From assembly GCA_947576945.1 (NCBI GenBank), contig CANPTH010000026.1, positions 1 to 55,917 on the forward strand: a stretch of 55,917 nt of DNA. Direction: 5' to 3'. The notes below the pieces were generated by a model. It searched no databases, had not been told where the DNA came from, and saw only the letters and a program-made list of their open reading frames with translations. The position numbers and the translations under genes are program-made. This document shows positions 41,265-51,162 of this stretch, piece by piece. The stretch's first letter is position 1; every line of letters starts with the position of its first letter. This stretch comes from an uncultured Lachnospiraceae bacterium (GTDB lineage Bacteria; Bacillota; Clostridia; Lachnospirales; Lachnospiraceae).

Positions 41265-42431
41265 TTATAAATCCTTCAACCGTATCCCCCGTGCCACACT
41301 TAAGACAAGCCCGATCTCGATCAGCAGGAACATGACCGAGGAACCGCCATAACTGATAAAGGGCAGTGAAATTCCTGTATTAGGAATGGTATTCGTCACG
41401 ACTGCAATATTTAAGATCACCTGGATGGCAATATGCCCCATAACCCCCACTACCAGAAGCGCGCCAAACAGATCCGGTGCGTTGTTGGCGATCACCATAA
41501 ACCGCCAGATCAGCAAAATAAACATGATTATCACAGCATAACCGCCAAACAACCCAAGTTCCTCGCAGATAATGGAAAAAATCATATCATTCTGCGCCTC
41601 GGGAAGAAAGCCCAGCTTCTGCATACTGCCGCCCAGACCCTTACCCAGTACCCCGCCGGAACCAATGGCATAGAGCGCCTGTATTGTCTGAAATCCCTTG
41701 CCGTTGGCATATGCTTCCGGATCAAGCCACGCCAATATACGCGCGCCTCTGAAATCCAGACTGTTCGTCTGGGCCGCTCCCATCTGCACAATGACAAAGA
41801 CAATAAGGGCAGCGCCTGCGGCCGTGGCCAGCCCCAGCAAAATAAAACGCTTATAATCCGGACAGGCGACAAACAGCATTAAAACTGCTATCCCTACTAC
41901 AATAATTGCCGAACTCATATTCTGTGTAATCTTCCATATCATCAGGGCAATCGGCAGCGGAACCAGGATCACCATCCAGAATCCTTTGCGGTATCTTATC
42001 TGTTTCCCCATGGTACAGATCATACTGGACAGAAATAATATCATGCACAATTTGGCAACCTCCGCCGGCTGCAGCGAGATCGGTCCTATGTATAACCAGC
42101 GCTTTGCGCCGTTCGCTTCGTGCCCGAAGGGAATGATCAGAAGGATCAGGACCACCGAGACCAGATAACCGATCACCGCAAATCTTTCCCAAAAATGATA
42201 CGGAACATTCGCCACAAAGATCATGGCCACAAGCCCTACTATCGTGGCAAATATCTGCTTTTTTAAATAATAGGCAGAGTCTCCAACATCCAGATTCGCG
42301 TCATAGGAACTGGTGGAGTACACCATAAGCAGTCCAAAAGCCAATAGAAACAGCACAATAAACAACAGACTGTAATCCATAAAATTCTCACTACTTGATC
42401 TTCTTCTATGGGATTCATTTCTTCGTGCCAC
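41265..42431 (-). CDS. ftsW: FtsW/SpoVE-type SEDS peptidoglycan glycosyltransferase
   Basis: 388 residues with ten membrane helices. SEDS hallmarks are present: AKLCMILFLSSMI, the extracellular loop GGVLGKGLGGSMQKLGFLPEAQNDMIF with the catalytic region, and the C-terminal PNTGISLPFISYGGSSVMF. It polymerises lipid II with a class B PBP partner. The GTG start directly follows the murD stop. Whether it acts in division (FtsW) or in spore cortex synthesis (SpoVE) cannot be told from sequence; location in the dcw run favours division or both. Confidence 0.93.
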   Translation of the reverse strand: MARRNESHRRRSSSENFMDYSLLFIVLFLLAFGLLMVYSTSSYDANLDVGDSAYYLKKQIFATIVGLVAMIFVANVPYHFWERFAVIGYLVSVVLILLIIPFGHEANGAKRWLYIGPISLQPAEVAKLCMILFLSSMICTMGKQIRYRKGFWMVILVPLPIALMIWKITQNMSSAIIVVGIAVLMLFVACPDYKRFILLGLATAAGAALIVFVIVQMGAAQTNSLDFRGARILAWLDPEAYANGKGFQTIQALYAIGSGGVLGKGLGGSMQKLGFLPEAQNDMIFSIICEELGLFGGYAVIIMFILLIWRFMVIANNAPDLFGALLVVGVMGHIAIQVILNIAVVTNTIPNTGISLPFISYGGSSVMFLLIEIGLVLSVARGIRLKDL

Positions 42432-43808
42432 TTATTCCGATTCCTCCAATCGATTCACAAGTTCCTTAAAAAGCCTTCCCCTGACTTCATAGTCAGGAAA
42501 CATACCCCAGCTCGCACAGGCCGGGGACAACAATACTGCATCTCCCCTTGAAGCTTCCCTCACACAGACTGCAAAGGCTTCTTCCAAGCTGTCCGCCAGA
42601 ACAATATTGGAAATGCCGTGCGCTTCCGCACAGGCAGCAATCTTCTCTCTTGTCTGTCCGATCAGTACAAGACACTTTACTTTACCCTCAAAAGCCTCGA
42701 TCCACTCATCGTATACACTCTGCTTATCATAGCCGCCGCCGATCAGCACCGTCGGCTTACACATAGCTCTGATCCCCTGTATGGCGGCATCGGGATTGGT
42801 TCCTTTGGAATCATTGTAATAATCCACCCCGTTTCTGGTGGCTACAAACTCAATCCTGTGTTCCACAGCCTTGAACTGTTTCACCACTTTCAGAATTGTC
42901 TCCATCGGTACTCCCATGGCCTGTGTGACCGCCATCGCCGCCATGACATTCTCCACGTTACAGGCACCTACCAGATTCATATCATGAATGTTCATAACAG
43001 GAACGCTCCTGCCATCTGATGCCTGATAAATCTCCTCGCCCTCCTGATAAAAACCATCTCTCAGCTTTCGCTTCGAAGAAAACCATACAACACGAGCCGG
43101 GCATCTGTCTCCGAAGTCACGCGTGCGGCTGTTCTCATAATTCAATACGCAGACCTGTTCCTTCGACTGCCTGCCCGCAATCGCCTCTTTGGCTGCCGCA
43201 TAATTCTCCATTGTATGATGTCTGTTCAGATGATCCGGCGTAATATTCAGGATCGCGGAAACATCCGGGCAAAACGCCTCCACAGTCTCCAACTGGAAAC
43301 TGCTGATCTCTGCCACCGTGACAGTATCCTCCGTTGAGTCCAAAGCCGTCAGCGTATAAGGATTCCCTATATTCCCGACTACATCCACATCACTGCAGTG
43401 CGCCGCCATGATCTCCCCTGTCAGGGAAGTGGTAGTGGTCTTGCCATTGGTTCCTGTAATGCCGATTACTCTGCCCTTACCGATACGATACGCCAGTTCA
43501 ATCTCTCCCCATATTCTGATTCCCCTGGCGCGAAAACTTTCCACAAACTCCGTGTCCGTCGGCACCCCCGGGCTTAAGATTACAAGCTCCACCATCTCGG
43601 CCACCTCACATGGCAGCACACCGATCAGGATCCTGACCTGTATTTCCGGCGGCAGCTTTGCCGCCACCTCCTCCCGCCGCAGCTTCTCATTGGCATCATA
43701 CAGGATCGGATCAGCTCCTGCATACACCAATGCATTCACCGCACCAATCCCACTGATCCCGGAACCAACTACCAGCACTTTCTTCCCTTTTAAATCCCAT
43801 GTATTCAT
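42432..43808 (-). CDS. murD: UDP-N-acetylmuramoylalanine--D-glutamate ligase
   Basis: 458 residues. N-terminal Rossmann-like domain (KKVLVVGSGISGIGAVNAL), ATP motif GITGTNGKTTTTSLTGEI, NITPDHLNRH, KQFKAVEHRIEFV and YNDSKGTNPDA typical of MurD, then the C-terminal domain. It adds D-Glu to UDP-MurNAc-Ala. ftsW follows directly; mraY is upstream, separated by 124 bases without a gene. Confidence 0.96.
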   Translation of the reverse strand: MNTWDLKGKKVLVVGSGISGIGAVNALVYAGADPILYDANEKLRREEVAAKLPPEIQVRILIGVLPCEVAEMVELVILSPGVPTDTEFVESFRARGIRIWGEIELAYRIGKGRVIGITGTNGKTTTTSLTGEIMAAHCSDVDVVGNIGNPYTLTALDSTEDTVTVAEISSFQLETVEAFCPDVSAILNITPDHLNRHHTMENYAAAKEAIAGRQSKEQVCVLNYENSRTRDFGDRCPARVVWFSSKRKLRDGFYQEGEEIYQASDGRSVPVMNIHDMNLVGACNVENVMAAMAVTQAMGVPMETILKVVKQFKAVEHRIEFVATRNGVDYYNDSKGTNPDAAIQGIRAMCKPTVLIGGGYDKQSVYDEWIEAFEGKVKCLVLIGQTREKIAACAEAHGISNIVLADSLEEAFAVCVREASRGDAVLLSPACASWGMFPDYEVRGRLFKELVNRLEESE

Positions 43809-43932
43809 ACCGTCAATCTTCTCCCACTTTCAAGTATGCGGCATACACGCCGACAAGCTGCATCACACATATTCACGCAGTGCAGCCGGTGCGCAAGGTC
43901 ATTGCACAGACTTCCTTCTTACAAATCTGACT

Positions 43933-44892
43933 TCACCAAACCCCCATCAAAGCTACCAGACACAAAAGAGCCGTCACAATAGAAAATACAGCTACCACCC
44001 TGGTCTCCGACCAGCCGCACAATTCAAAATGATGATGGATCGGCGCCATCTTAAAGATACGTTTTCCACCCGTCTTCTTAAAGTACGAAACCTGTATGAT
44101 GTCAGAAAGCACTTCTACCATATAAATAAATCCCACAATTACAATAAAAAGAGGCATCTGCATCATGTAAGCCGCAGCCGCCACAAATCCACCCAGCGCA
44201 AGCGAACCGGTATCTCCCATGAACACACTGGCAGGATAGACATTAAACAACAGAAATCCCAGCAAAGCGCCCACCACCGCACAGGTGACAGGTTCAATCC
44301 CGCTCTCCATACCAATCGCTACCACACTGAAAAAAGTGGCCACCAGCACAGTCACAGAACTGGCCAGCCCATCCAGCCCGTCTGTAAAATTAGTCCCGTT
44401 GACAGTGCCGATCACGACAAAAAACAGGATAGGAATATTCATCCAGCCAAAATCCAGATACTGCCCTTCCATAAAAGGCACTTTCATCTCCAGCGAAACA
44501 TCCGTATAATTCAGCAGATAAAATGCAAAAACACCGGCCACCAGAATCTGCAGCAAAAACTTCTGCCACACGCGCAGACCAAGAGAACGTTTTAATACAA
44601 CTTTAATGTAATCATCCAGAAAACCGATCAATCCAAACCCTAATGTCGAAAACAGAACCGGAACGATCTTCGGATAATCTTTCACAAAAAAAACAGAAGT
44701 TATCACAACGCTGATCAGTATAAGAATGCCGCCCATCGTCGGCGTCCCGTTCTTCTTAAGATGGCTCTGAGGCCCTTCATCCCTGACCGTCTGTCCCACC
44801 TTCAGCCTCCGCAGAAAAGGGATTACCACCGGTCCTAAAATCACACTGATCGCAAATGCTAACATAACCGACATTAAAATCGTATTCTTCAT
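43933..44892 (-). CDS. mraY: Phospho-N-acetylmuramoyl-pentapeptide-transferase
   Basis: 319 residues from the ATG at 44892 (GGAGG five bases upstream). Ten membrane helices; conserved QTVRDEGPQSHLKKNGTPTMGG, catalytic LIGFLDDYIKV, NFTDGLDGLA and the MAPIHHHFELCGWSE loop. It transfers phospho-MurNAc-pentapeptide to undecaprenyl phosphate, giving lipid I. The 202 bases up to the PBP gene hold no gene that I can support. Confidence 0.97.
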   Translation of the reverse strand: MKNTILMSVMLAFAISVILGPVVIPFLRRLKVGQTVRDEGPQSHLKKNGTPTMGGILILISVVITSVFFVKDYPKIVPVLFSTLGFGLIGFLDDYIKVVLKRSLGLRVWQKFLLQILVAGVFAFYLLNYTDVSLEMKVPFMEGQYLDFGWMNIPILFFVVIGTVNGTNFTDGLDGLASSVTVLVATFFSVVAIGMESGIEPVTCAVVGALLGFLLFNVYPASVFMGDTGSLALGGFVAAAAYMMQMPLFIVIVGFIYMVEVLSDIIQVSYFKKTGGKRIFKMAPIHHHFELCGWSETRVVAVFSIVTALLCLVALMGVW

Positions 44893-45094
44893 CTCTTCCT
44901 CCAATCAATCCGTAAATCAGCCGCCTTTCCCTCACAGCCTGTTATTCCTTTGCGCCCGCGGAAAATGTGGATTTTACGCATTCTGCCGGACATAACTTCG
45001 TATTATTCCGGTATCTTTCTTTGATAATTTGAATAACCCTTTGCGTACACATATCATGCGTTATCTCAGCATTCTCTGATGCCTCCACAGCGCT

Positions 45095-46846
45095 TTATGT
45101 CTTATTATAGTCCATCTTTTCCAAATAGGGAAGAATGTTTTCAAAAAGCTGCCGTACCACCGGCGCGGCAATCTGCCCGCCGTAATAAGTGCCCTGCGGA
45201 TTATTTATGATAGCGACTGCAAGCACCTGCGGATCGTCAGCCGGTGCAAATCCCAGAAAAGAAGCAATATACTTACCGCTTCCCCGGGGCAGTGTCTGGC
45301 TGGTAGCAGTCTTGCCACCTACACGATACCCCTCTACGGCGCCGTTTTTGCCGCTTCCTTCTGCCACAACCTGTTCCAGAATATAGCGCATGGTTTCCGA
45401 AGTCTCTGCAGATACCACATTTTCCCTGACAGGGTACGTAAAAACATGGCTCCTGCTTCCATCACTGTCTGCCGCCCTGACAGCAAAATGCGGCGTCACT
45501 CTTCTGCCTCCGTTAATAATAGAAGATGCGGTCACTGCCAGCTGAATCGGTGTAATCTGAAAAGACTGGCCAAAAGAAATCGTCGCCAGCTCCACCGGCC
45601 CGATATTTTCCACATTATGCATGATTGTGCCGGCCTCTCCCGGCAGATCGATCCCCGTCCTGTCAAGCAGTCCAAACTGCTTAAAATAATTATAATACCG
45701 CTCCACACCGATCCGCATTCCCACCGTGATAAACACCGGATTACAGGAATTCATCGTACCCTGCACGAAATCTTCCGCGCCATGGCCGCCCACTTTATGG
45801 CAGCGTATTCTGCGGTCTTCCACCATGATATACCCGGGACAGCTGAAAGTATCAGTAGGTTTGACCTCTCCCGATTCCAGGCCTGCCGCTGCCGTAATGA
45901 TCTTAAATGTAGATCCCGGCTCATAAGTATCATTGATACATCCGTTGCGCCAAATTCCATTCAGCAGATTCTGCTTTTCTTCTTCGCTGATCGCATCCGC
46001 ATCTATCGTTTCCGGCAGTGTATACGGCTCATTTAAGTTAAACTCCGGAACATTGGCCATGGCCAATATCTCTCCGTTCTGAGGATTCATGACCAGAATG
46101 GATACGCTCTGCGCCTCTTTCGTTTCCATGGTCTGCAGCGCCAGCTGTGTAGCATAACTTTGAATATTCATATCCAGACTGATATACAGGTCCCGGCCGT
46201 CGATAGGTTCCACCCGTTCTTCTCCCGCCTCCGCCACCTCTACGCCCTTTGCATCTGTCACAGTGAGGATTGTTCCCGCTTCCCCCTGCAAATATTCCTC
46301 ATAGATAACTTCCAGGCCGATAATCCCCTGGTTATCCCCTCCTGTGAATCCCAGCACTTTGGATGCCAGCGAATCATAAGGATAATAACGCTTATAGTCC
46401 TCGTCTACTTTGACGCCTGCAAGATCATAGGCGCGAATCGTGTCTCCTGTACTTTTGTCCACATTACTCTTAATCTTTTCTATCGATGAATATTTCTCTA
46501 CTCTTTTCCGGACATAGTCCTCCGAAAGGCCCAGTTCCTTACACAGCACGGCAATCACTTCTTCCGGATCCGTTACCTGGTTATGAATCACGGAAATTGT
46601 ACAGACTGTCTTATTATCTGCCAGGATTTTGCCATTGGCATCTATAATCCGGCCTCTGGCCGCCTTAATGCTGCGCTCACGTTCATGAAGCTCCCTGGCT
46701 TTCATCGTATAATATTCTGACTGAAAGATCATCAAATAGGCCAGTCTGCCCATCAATCCTACAAATGCGATCACACACAGAAATAATGCCGTTACCGTCT
46801 TACTTCTGTGATAAGTTTTATGTTGATAAGGCGTCTCTTCTTTCAT
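45095..46846 (-). CDS. Class B penicillin-binding protein, SpoVD-like
   Basis: 583 residues. One N-terminal membrane helix (18-40), PBP dimerisation domain (RGRIIDANGKILADN), then transpeptidase with the active-site serine in EPGSTFKI, SCN triad in MNSCNPVF, and KTA in GGKTATSQ instead of KTG. No PASTA domain, unlike Bacillus SpoVD. It is the second of two class B PBPs in the cluster, at the spoVD position between the small protein gene and mraY. Its ribosome site is held in a 13-bp hairpin (46852-46899), which may make its expression conditional. Confidence 0.9.
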   Translation of the reverse strand: MKEETPYQHKTYHRSKTVTALFLCVIAFVGLMGRLAYLMIFQSEYYTMKARELHERERSIKAARGRIIDANGKILADNKTVCTISVIHNQVTDPEEVIAVLCKELGLSEDYVRKRVEKYSSIEKIKSNVDKSTGDTIRAYDLAGVKVDEDYKRYYPYDSLASKVLGFTGGDNQGIIGLEVIYEEYLQGEAGTILTVTDAKGVEVAEAGEERVEPIDGRDLYISLDMNIQSYATQLALQTMETKEAQSVSILVMNPQNGEILAMANVPEFNLNEPYTLPETIDADAISEEEKQNLLNGIWRNGCINDTYEPGSTFKIITAAAGLESGEVKPTDTFSCPGYIMVEDRRIRCHKVGGHGAEDFVQGTMNSCNPVFITVGMRIGVERYYNYFKQFGLLDRTGIDLPGEAGTIMHNVENIGPVELATISFGQSFQITPIQLAVTASSIINGGRRVTPHFAVRAADSDGSRSHVFTYPVRENVVSAETSETMRYILEQVVAEGSGKNGAVEGYRVGGKTATSQTLPRGSGKYIASFLGFAPADDPQVLAVAIINNPQGTYYGGQIAAPVVRQLFENILPYLEKMDYNKT

Positions 46847-46851
46847 AGAAA

Positions 46852-46899
46852 AACCTCACAAAAGGTATTAGTATAATTTATTACTGCTTTTGTGAGGTT
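46852..46899 (-). promoter_or_regulatory. 13-bp hairpin over the ribosome site of the SpoVD-like PBP
   Basis: On the minus strand AACCTCACAAAAG (46899-46887) pairs perfectly with CTTTTGTGAGGTT (46864-46852), with a 22-base A/T-rich loop, followed by TTTCT and the ATG at 46846. The only ribosome site candidate, TGAGG, is in the 3' arm. Stem plus T-run also looks like an intrinsic terminator, placed five bases before the gene. Confidence 0.7.
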
Positions 46900-47009
46900 A
46901 TTCTTACTTCCTGGTTTCACTTCAACCTTTCCAAAGACGGCAATCCATGTAATTCACATAGCAAGGACATAAACACCTGTCCTTCTGCTCCCGGCTGTCG
47001 GACACCTGC

Positions 47010-47306
47010 TCAATATTCCCTGGATATTTCATCGATCTTACATGCTTTCATGAACGCATCCAATTCTCCGGGATTCCTGATCAGGGCAATTTCCTCAAAT
47101 TTTCCTGTACGAATATCCTTAAAGCCGGCCACCTGTTCTCCATTACAGATACTGCACTTCAAAATCGGCTTCTGCGTTTCTCTATCGTACTCATATTGAT
47201 CGAAAGAGAACGCAGCGCCCGCCTTTTGATTCCGTAATCCACCATGCCTGCCCGCTGCTGCCAGTTCCTTTAAGCGGCCTAAAATTTTCAACACTGTTAT
47301 CTTCAT
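47010..47306 (-). CDS. Small conserved protein between the two PBP genes
   Basis: 98 residues, no membrane segment. The C-terminal half (LKCSICNGEQVAGFKDIRTG, then LIRNPGELDAFMKACKI) has a CxxC pair and resembles short proteins at the same place in other Lachnospiraceae clusters. Function unknown. It starts 12 bases after the PBP stop with GAAAGG close by; the exact start is uncertain. Confidence 0.65.
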   Translation of the reverse strand: MKITVLKILGRLKELAAAGRHGGLRNQKAGAAFSFDQYEYDRETQKPILKCSICNGEQVAGFKDIRTGKFEEIALIRNPGELDAFMKACKIDEISREY

Positions 47307-47318
47307 CCTTTCGTGCTC

Positions 47319-49583
47319 TTACGGCTGCTCTTCTTCCGTAGTCTCTCCGTCCCCTGCCGGCGTACCGGTGCCCTGGGGTACTTCCTCCCCTCCCAGCAGA
47401 CTTCCGCCATACACCTGCGTACCCGTCTCCGGATCGTACAGGTAACCGGTAGCCGGATCTTTGAGATAACCCGTCTCCGGATCTTCCGGAAAATCCTTCC
47501 ATGTTTCATCGGGCTGCATCTCTTCCGGCGGCGTTGTATCGCCTTCCGCCCCTTCTTCCTCGCTGCCTTCCGCATCCTCCGGAGCGATCGGATTCCCTTC
47601 TTCATCCGTCTGCGGTTTCTCCTCTGTGCCGCCGTCCGCCATCTTGATCTGGATTTTCAATGCTTCCAGTTCCTCTCTCTCTTTATCACTGAGCTCCTCT
47701 GTCATAAAGATATTCAGATACGGCAGAACTTCGGTCAGCACTTTCCTGACGATCCCTGTTGCATGCCTTGCGTTATCCTGATACTGTACGTTAGGTCTGT
47801 CCACCACCACATAGATGGCGATCTGTGGATCATCCGCAGGCGCATATCCCATAAAGGACACAACGTATTCATCGTTGCCGCGCGGAAGCGTCTCCGCCGT
47901 ACCGGTCTTACCGCCGATCATATAACCTGCCGGTCTCGCCGTCTTTCCTGTACCCTTCTCACCGGTCACCACAGTATTGCAGAATTCCTTGATCGTATCG
48001 CTGGTGGACTGGGAAATCGTACGTTTTAACACTCTGGGCGCAATATTCTCTATGGTCGCACCGTCGGCGGTGGTAATCTTGTCCACAATATGCGGCTCAT
48101 AATAATATCCGCCGTTGATAAGAGAACAAAATCCTGTGATCATCTGGATCATGGTGGCATTAAAACTCTGCCCGAAAGAGTTTGTCGCCAGGTCAGTCGG
48201 CCCCATCGTATTCTGATCAAACACCATGGACGCAGTCCGCGCCTCTCCCGCCAGATCAATGTTGGTCTTCAATCCCATGCCGAACAGTCTCTGGTAATCT
48301 ACGAATGCATCCTTTCCAAGTGCAAACGCCACATTCATCAATACGACGTTGCAAGAACGCTCAATTCCCTGCTGTACGTTGATATAGCCGTCCCCAAAAG
48401 TCTGATGGCAGCTGATATCATGATCCCCTACATGAAGTTCCCCTTTACACTCATAGGACTCATTCCCTTTGATTGCACCGGCTTCAAGCGCCGCAGCTAC
48501 CGTGAAGGGCTTGGCCACCGATCCCGGCTCGTAGGCATCCGTGATACAGTAGTTTTTCCACAGGGCATTCAGCTGCCGGTACATAGCCGCATCATCCATA
48601 CCATTCAGAATCTCCCGGGTCACACTCTCACCGGTTCTGACACTGTCCTCATTCAGCAGGGGCATTCCGATCAAATTGTCCTTATTTCGCGTGTCGTTCA
48701 AATCATAGTTCGGATAGTCCGCCATCCCCAGGATCCTGCCCGTATTGACTTCCATGATGATACAGGCAACATGCTCCGCCGCATTTCCGGGCCTGTAGTT
48801 ATCCTTTAACTCTTCCTGAAACTCTTCCAGGTATTTGACAATTATACTCTGGATATTACCGTCCAATGCTATGTGCAGATTGTTGCCATCCTTAGCCGGT
48901 ATCGTTGTCCGCTCCAAGTTGGAGTCCTCGTTCAGATACCCGTACTCCCTTCCGTTGGTACCGCAGAGTATGTCATTATAGAACTCTTCCAACCCATAAG
49001 TTCCCACATTGTCATTTGTCGTAAATCCGATTATGTCACAGGCAAGCCGCCCGTTCGGATACTCTCGCTTATATTCAGGTTCAAACCATACGCCACGCAG
49101 ACTTACACCTGTTTCCGGATCCGTGACCATTTCCTGATAGGCATTCATCTTCTCATATTCCACACGCTTTGCCATCACATAATAGGAAGAATCCGGATGC
49201 TGCGCTATATAATTTCTCACTTCGGCCGTATCGATACCGAAACACTTACGCAAAGCTTCCAATACCGGTTCGACGTTTTCCTCCTTGTCCATCAGGACTT
49301 TCGTATCAAGAATGACATTATATACCTTATTGCTGACTGCGAGGATCGTGCCGTTAGAGTCCACTATATTTCCACGCTTAAAAGGTATTGTCGTTGAATC
49401 GTACTCCTGCTGCGACAATACCTTCTGCTTATACTCTTCTCCGCTGTCTCTCGTAATCAGATACAGCTGCGCACTGAGTCCTGCAAAGACAAGCATCAGC
49501 GCCAGGAAAAGCACTACCAGCTTCCTCTGCATCTTTATGGTAAATCTGTTGCCGGAATTTCTTCCTCTTCCTCTATCGCTCAA
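47319..49583 (-). CDS. Class B penicillin-binding protein (FtsI/PBP2B-like) with acidic C-terminal tail
   Basis: 754 residues. A basic N-terminus, a membrane helix (20-42), and the dimerisation domain with RGNIVDSNGTILAVS come first. The transpeptidase has active-site serine in EPGSVAKPF, SCN in IERSCNVVL and KTG in GGKTGTAETLP. After the enzyme domain ends (about 625) there are about 130 extra residues, very rich in Glu/Pro/Gly/Asp, with three DPETGY/DPATGY repeats (about 690-720). This tail replaces the PASTA domains of Bacillus PBP2B. It follows ftsL, the usual place of the septal transpeptidase. Confidence 0.92.
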   Translation of the reverse strand: MSDRGRGRNSGNRFTIKMQRKLVVLFLALMLVFAGLSAQLYLITRDSGEEYKQKVLSQQEYDSTTIPFKRGNIVDSNGTILAVSNKVYNVILDTKVLMDKEENVEPVLEALRKCFGIDTAEVRNYIAQHPDSSYYVMAKRVEYEKMNAYQEMVTDPETGVSLRGVWFEPEYKREYPNGRLACDIIGFTTNDNVGTYGLEEFYNDILCGTNGREYGYLNEDSNLERTTIPAKDGNNLHIALDGNIQSIIVKYLEEFQEELKDNYRPGNAAEHVACIIMEVNTGRILGMADYPNYDLNDTRNKDNLIGMPLLNEDSVRTGESVTREILNGMDDAAMYRQLNALWKNYCITDAYEPGSVAKPFTVAAALEAGAIKGNESYECKGELHVGDHDISCHQTFGDGYINVQQGIERSCNVVLMNVAFALGKDAFVDYQRLFGMGLKTNIDLAGEARTASMVFDQNTMGPTDLATNSFGQSFNATMIQMITGFCSLINGGYYYEPHIVDKITTADGATIENIAPRVLKRTISQSTSDTIKEFCNTVVTGEKGTGKTARPAGYMIGGKTGTAETLPRGNDEYVVSFMGYAPADDPQIAIYVVVDRPNVQYQDNARHATGIVRKVLTEVLPYLNIFMTEELSDKEREELEALKIQIKMADGGTEEKPQTDEEGNPIAPEDAEGSEEEGAEGDTTPPEEMQPDETWKDFPEDPETGYLKDPATGYLYDPETGTQVYGGSLLGGEEVPQGTGTPAGDGETTEEEQP

Positions 49584-49684
49584 ATCATCACCTGCTTATT
49601 TTTTAACAAAACGCCCTGTCTCATCTGCATAATCCACCCCGCAAATTCAAAATCCGCAGTGTTTTCTCAGGCCGTCAGCAGCAT

Positions 49685-50170
49685 TCACTGCGGAATATCC
49701 GCTAACTGCTTCACATAATCATTGCTTTCGCTGGCAAAAGAAATAATCTGTCCTTCCTCCGCATACTGCATGCCCAGCTCCTGGATCGCCACTCTTCTGA
49801 TCTCCTTCAGATCCACACTGCTTGTTATTCTGGTATATTCCTCATCATTTGCCAGCTTCAGATTGTTCAGCTCCTTCTCCAGTCTTGCTATATGTTTCAC
49901 ACTGTTGGTGATGTCAGACTGCAGACCAACATAATTTATCAGAATAAATCCTGTCACCAAAAGTGCCACGCACAGGAATAAAACATATCCTGCGCTCATA
50001 TGCCTGGCCTTATCCCTGTTCTTACGGGTTCGGTTGCTGACTTTCTTCTGAGGTCTCTGCTCGATCTCCCTGGCCACATTCAGCTGTCTCGCCGTATTTC
50101 CCTGCACATAATATCTGCTTCTGTTATCTGTCGTGCGCCGTTGATTTCCTGCTCTCTGCACTGCTGCCAT
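49685..50170 (-). CDS. ftsL: FtsL-like cell division protein
   Basis: 161 residues. A long basic, Arg/Gln-rich cytoplasmic N-terminus (about 58 residues) precedes one membrane helix (60-80) and a coiled coil (IARLEKELNNLKLANDEE) followed by IRRVAIQELGMQYA, the FtsL/DivIC pattern. It lies between rsmH and the class B PBP gene as in most dcw clusters, and should scaffold the divisome with DivIB. Confidence 0.88.
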   Translation of the reverse strand: MAAVQRAGNQRRTTDNRSRYYVQGNTARQLNVAREIEQRPQKKVSNRTRKNRDKARHMSAGYVLFLCVALLVTGFILINYVGLQSDITNSVKHIARLEKELNNLKLANDEEYTRITSSVDLKEIRRVAIQELGMQYAEEGQIISFASESNDYVKQLADIPQ

Positions 50171-50219
50171 GGCTGTCCATTTCCTCCATTCTATTAGTCC
50201 GCGTGCAGTCTGCGCTTTG

Positions 50220-51155
50220 CTATTCCCTGCAAAACACCCTCAATTTTGCACTTTTAGACCTTTTATTCTCAGCCAATTCCTCTTCAGAAGGAAGAATCGG
50301 CTTTCTGGTGATCACTTTACCTTTAGAAACCTGTCCGCAAACACACACCGGGAAATCCGACGGACAGGTACAGGGGGACTCATTTTTGCGAAAGGCCGTC
50401 TTCACGATCCGATCTTCCAATGAGTGAAAAGTAATGATGCAGATCCTTCCTTCAACCGTCAGCAGATCGATCATATCGTCTAAAGAATCCCGTAATACTT
50501 CCAACTCCCTGTTACACTCGATTCTGATCGCCTGAAATGTCCTTTTGGAAGGATGTCCTCCTGTCGCTCTCATTTTCGCGGGGATCGCCGCCCTGATAAT
50601 ATCATTGAGTTCCCCCGTTGTCTCTATAGGCTTATCCGCTCTTGCCTTAACAATATGCTTTGCGATGTTCTGCGCAAATTGCTCTTCTCCATAATCCCTG
50701 ATGATATGATACAATTCCGTCTGCGTATATTGATTTACGATATCTTTCGCCGTCACGGTCTTTCTCTGATCCATCCGCATATCAAGCGCCGTATCATACC
50801 TGTACGAAAATCCTCTTTCAATATTGTCCAACTGAAAGGAAGATACGCCCAGATCCAACAGGATACCGTCCACCTTCTCCACTCCGGCCTGTTTCAGCGC
50901 CTGTCTCATGTTACAGTAATTATCGCGGATCAGTGTTATCCTGTCCTGATACGGCTTCAGCCGCCGGCCGGCTGCTTCTATGGCTGCTTCGTCCTGATCG
51001 ATCCCGATCAGACGGCCCTTATCGCCCAGTGCGGATGCTATTTCATAGGAATGTCCTCCGCCGCCCAGCGTACCGTCCACATAGATACCGTCCGGTTTGA
51101 TCCGCAGATTCTCTATTGTTTCTTTCAAAAGAACTGATGTATGCTCAAATTCCAT
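50220..51155 (-). CDS. rsmH: 16S rRNA (cytosine(1402)-N(4))-methyltransferase
   Basis: 311 residues. [18 protein letters not shown] start, SAM motif [38 protein letters not shown]-like [14 protein letters not shown] and [12 protein letters not shown] are diagnostic of RsmH (MraW). It methylates N4 of C1402 in the ribosomal P site. It follows mraZ by seven bases. Confidence 0.97.
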   Translation of the reverse strand: MEFEHTSVLLKETIENLRIKPDGIYVDGTLGGGGHSYEIASALGDKGRLIGIDQDEAAIEAAGRRLKPYQDRITLIRDNYCNMRQALKQAGVEKVDGILLDLGVSSFQLDNIERGFSYRYDTALDMRMDQRKTVTAKDIVNQYTQTELYHIIRDYGEEQFAQNIAKHIVKARADKPIETTGELNDIIRAAIPAKMRATGGHPSKRTFQAIRIECNRELEVLRDSLDDMIDLLTVEGRICIITFHSLEDRIVKTAFRKNESPCTCPSDFPVCVCGQVSKGKVITRKPILPSEEELAENKRSKSAKLRVFCRE

Positions 51156-51162
51156 CTTTTCG

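Noticed and set aside
43408..44595. 395-codon plus-strand frame opposite murD and mraY
   Set aside because: Antisense to two conserved enzymes, biased composition, no ribosome site.
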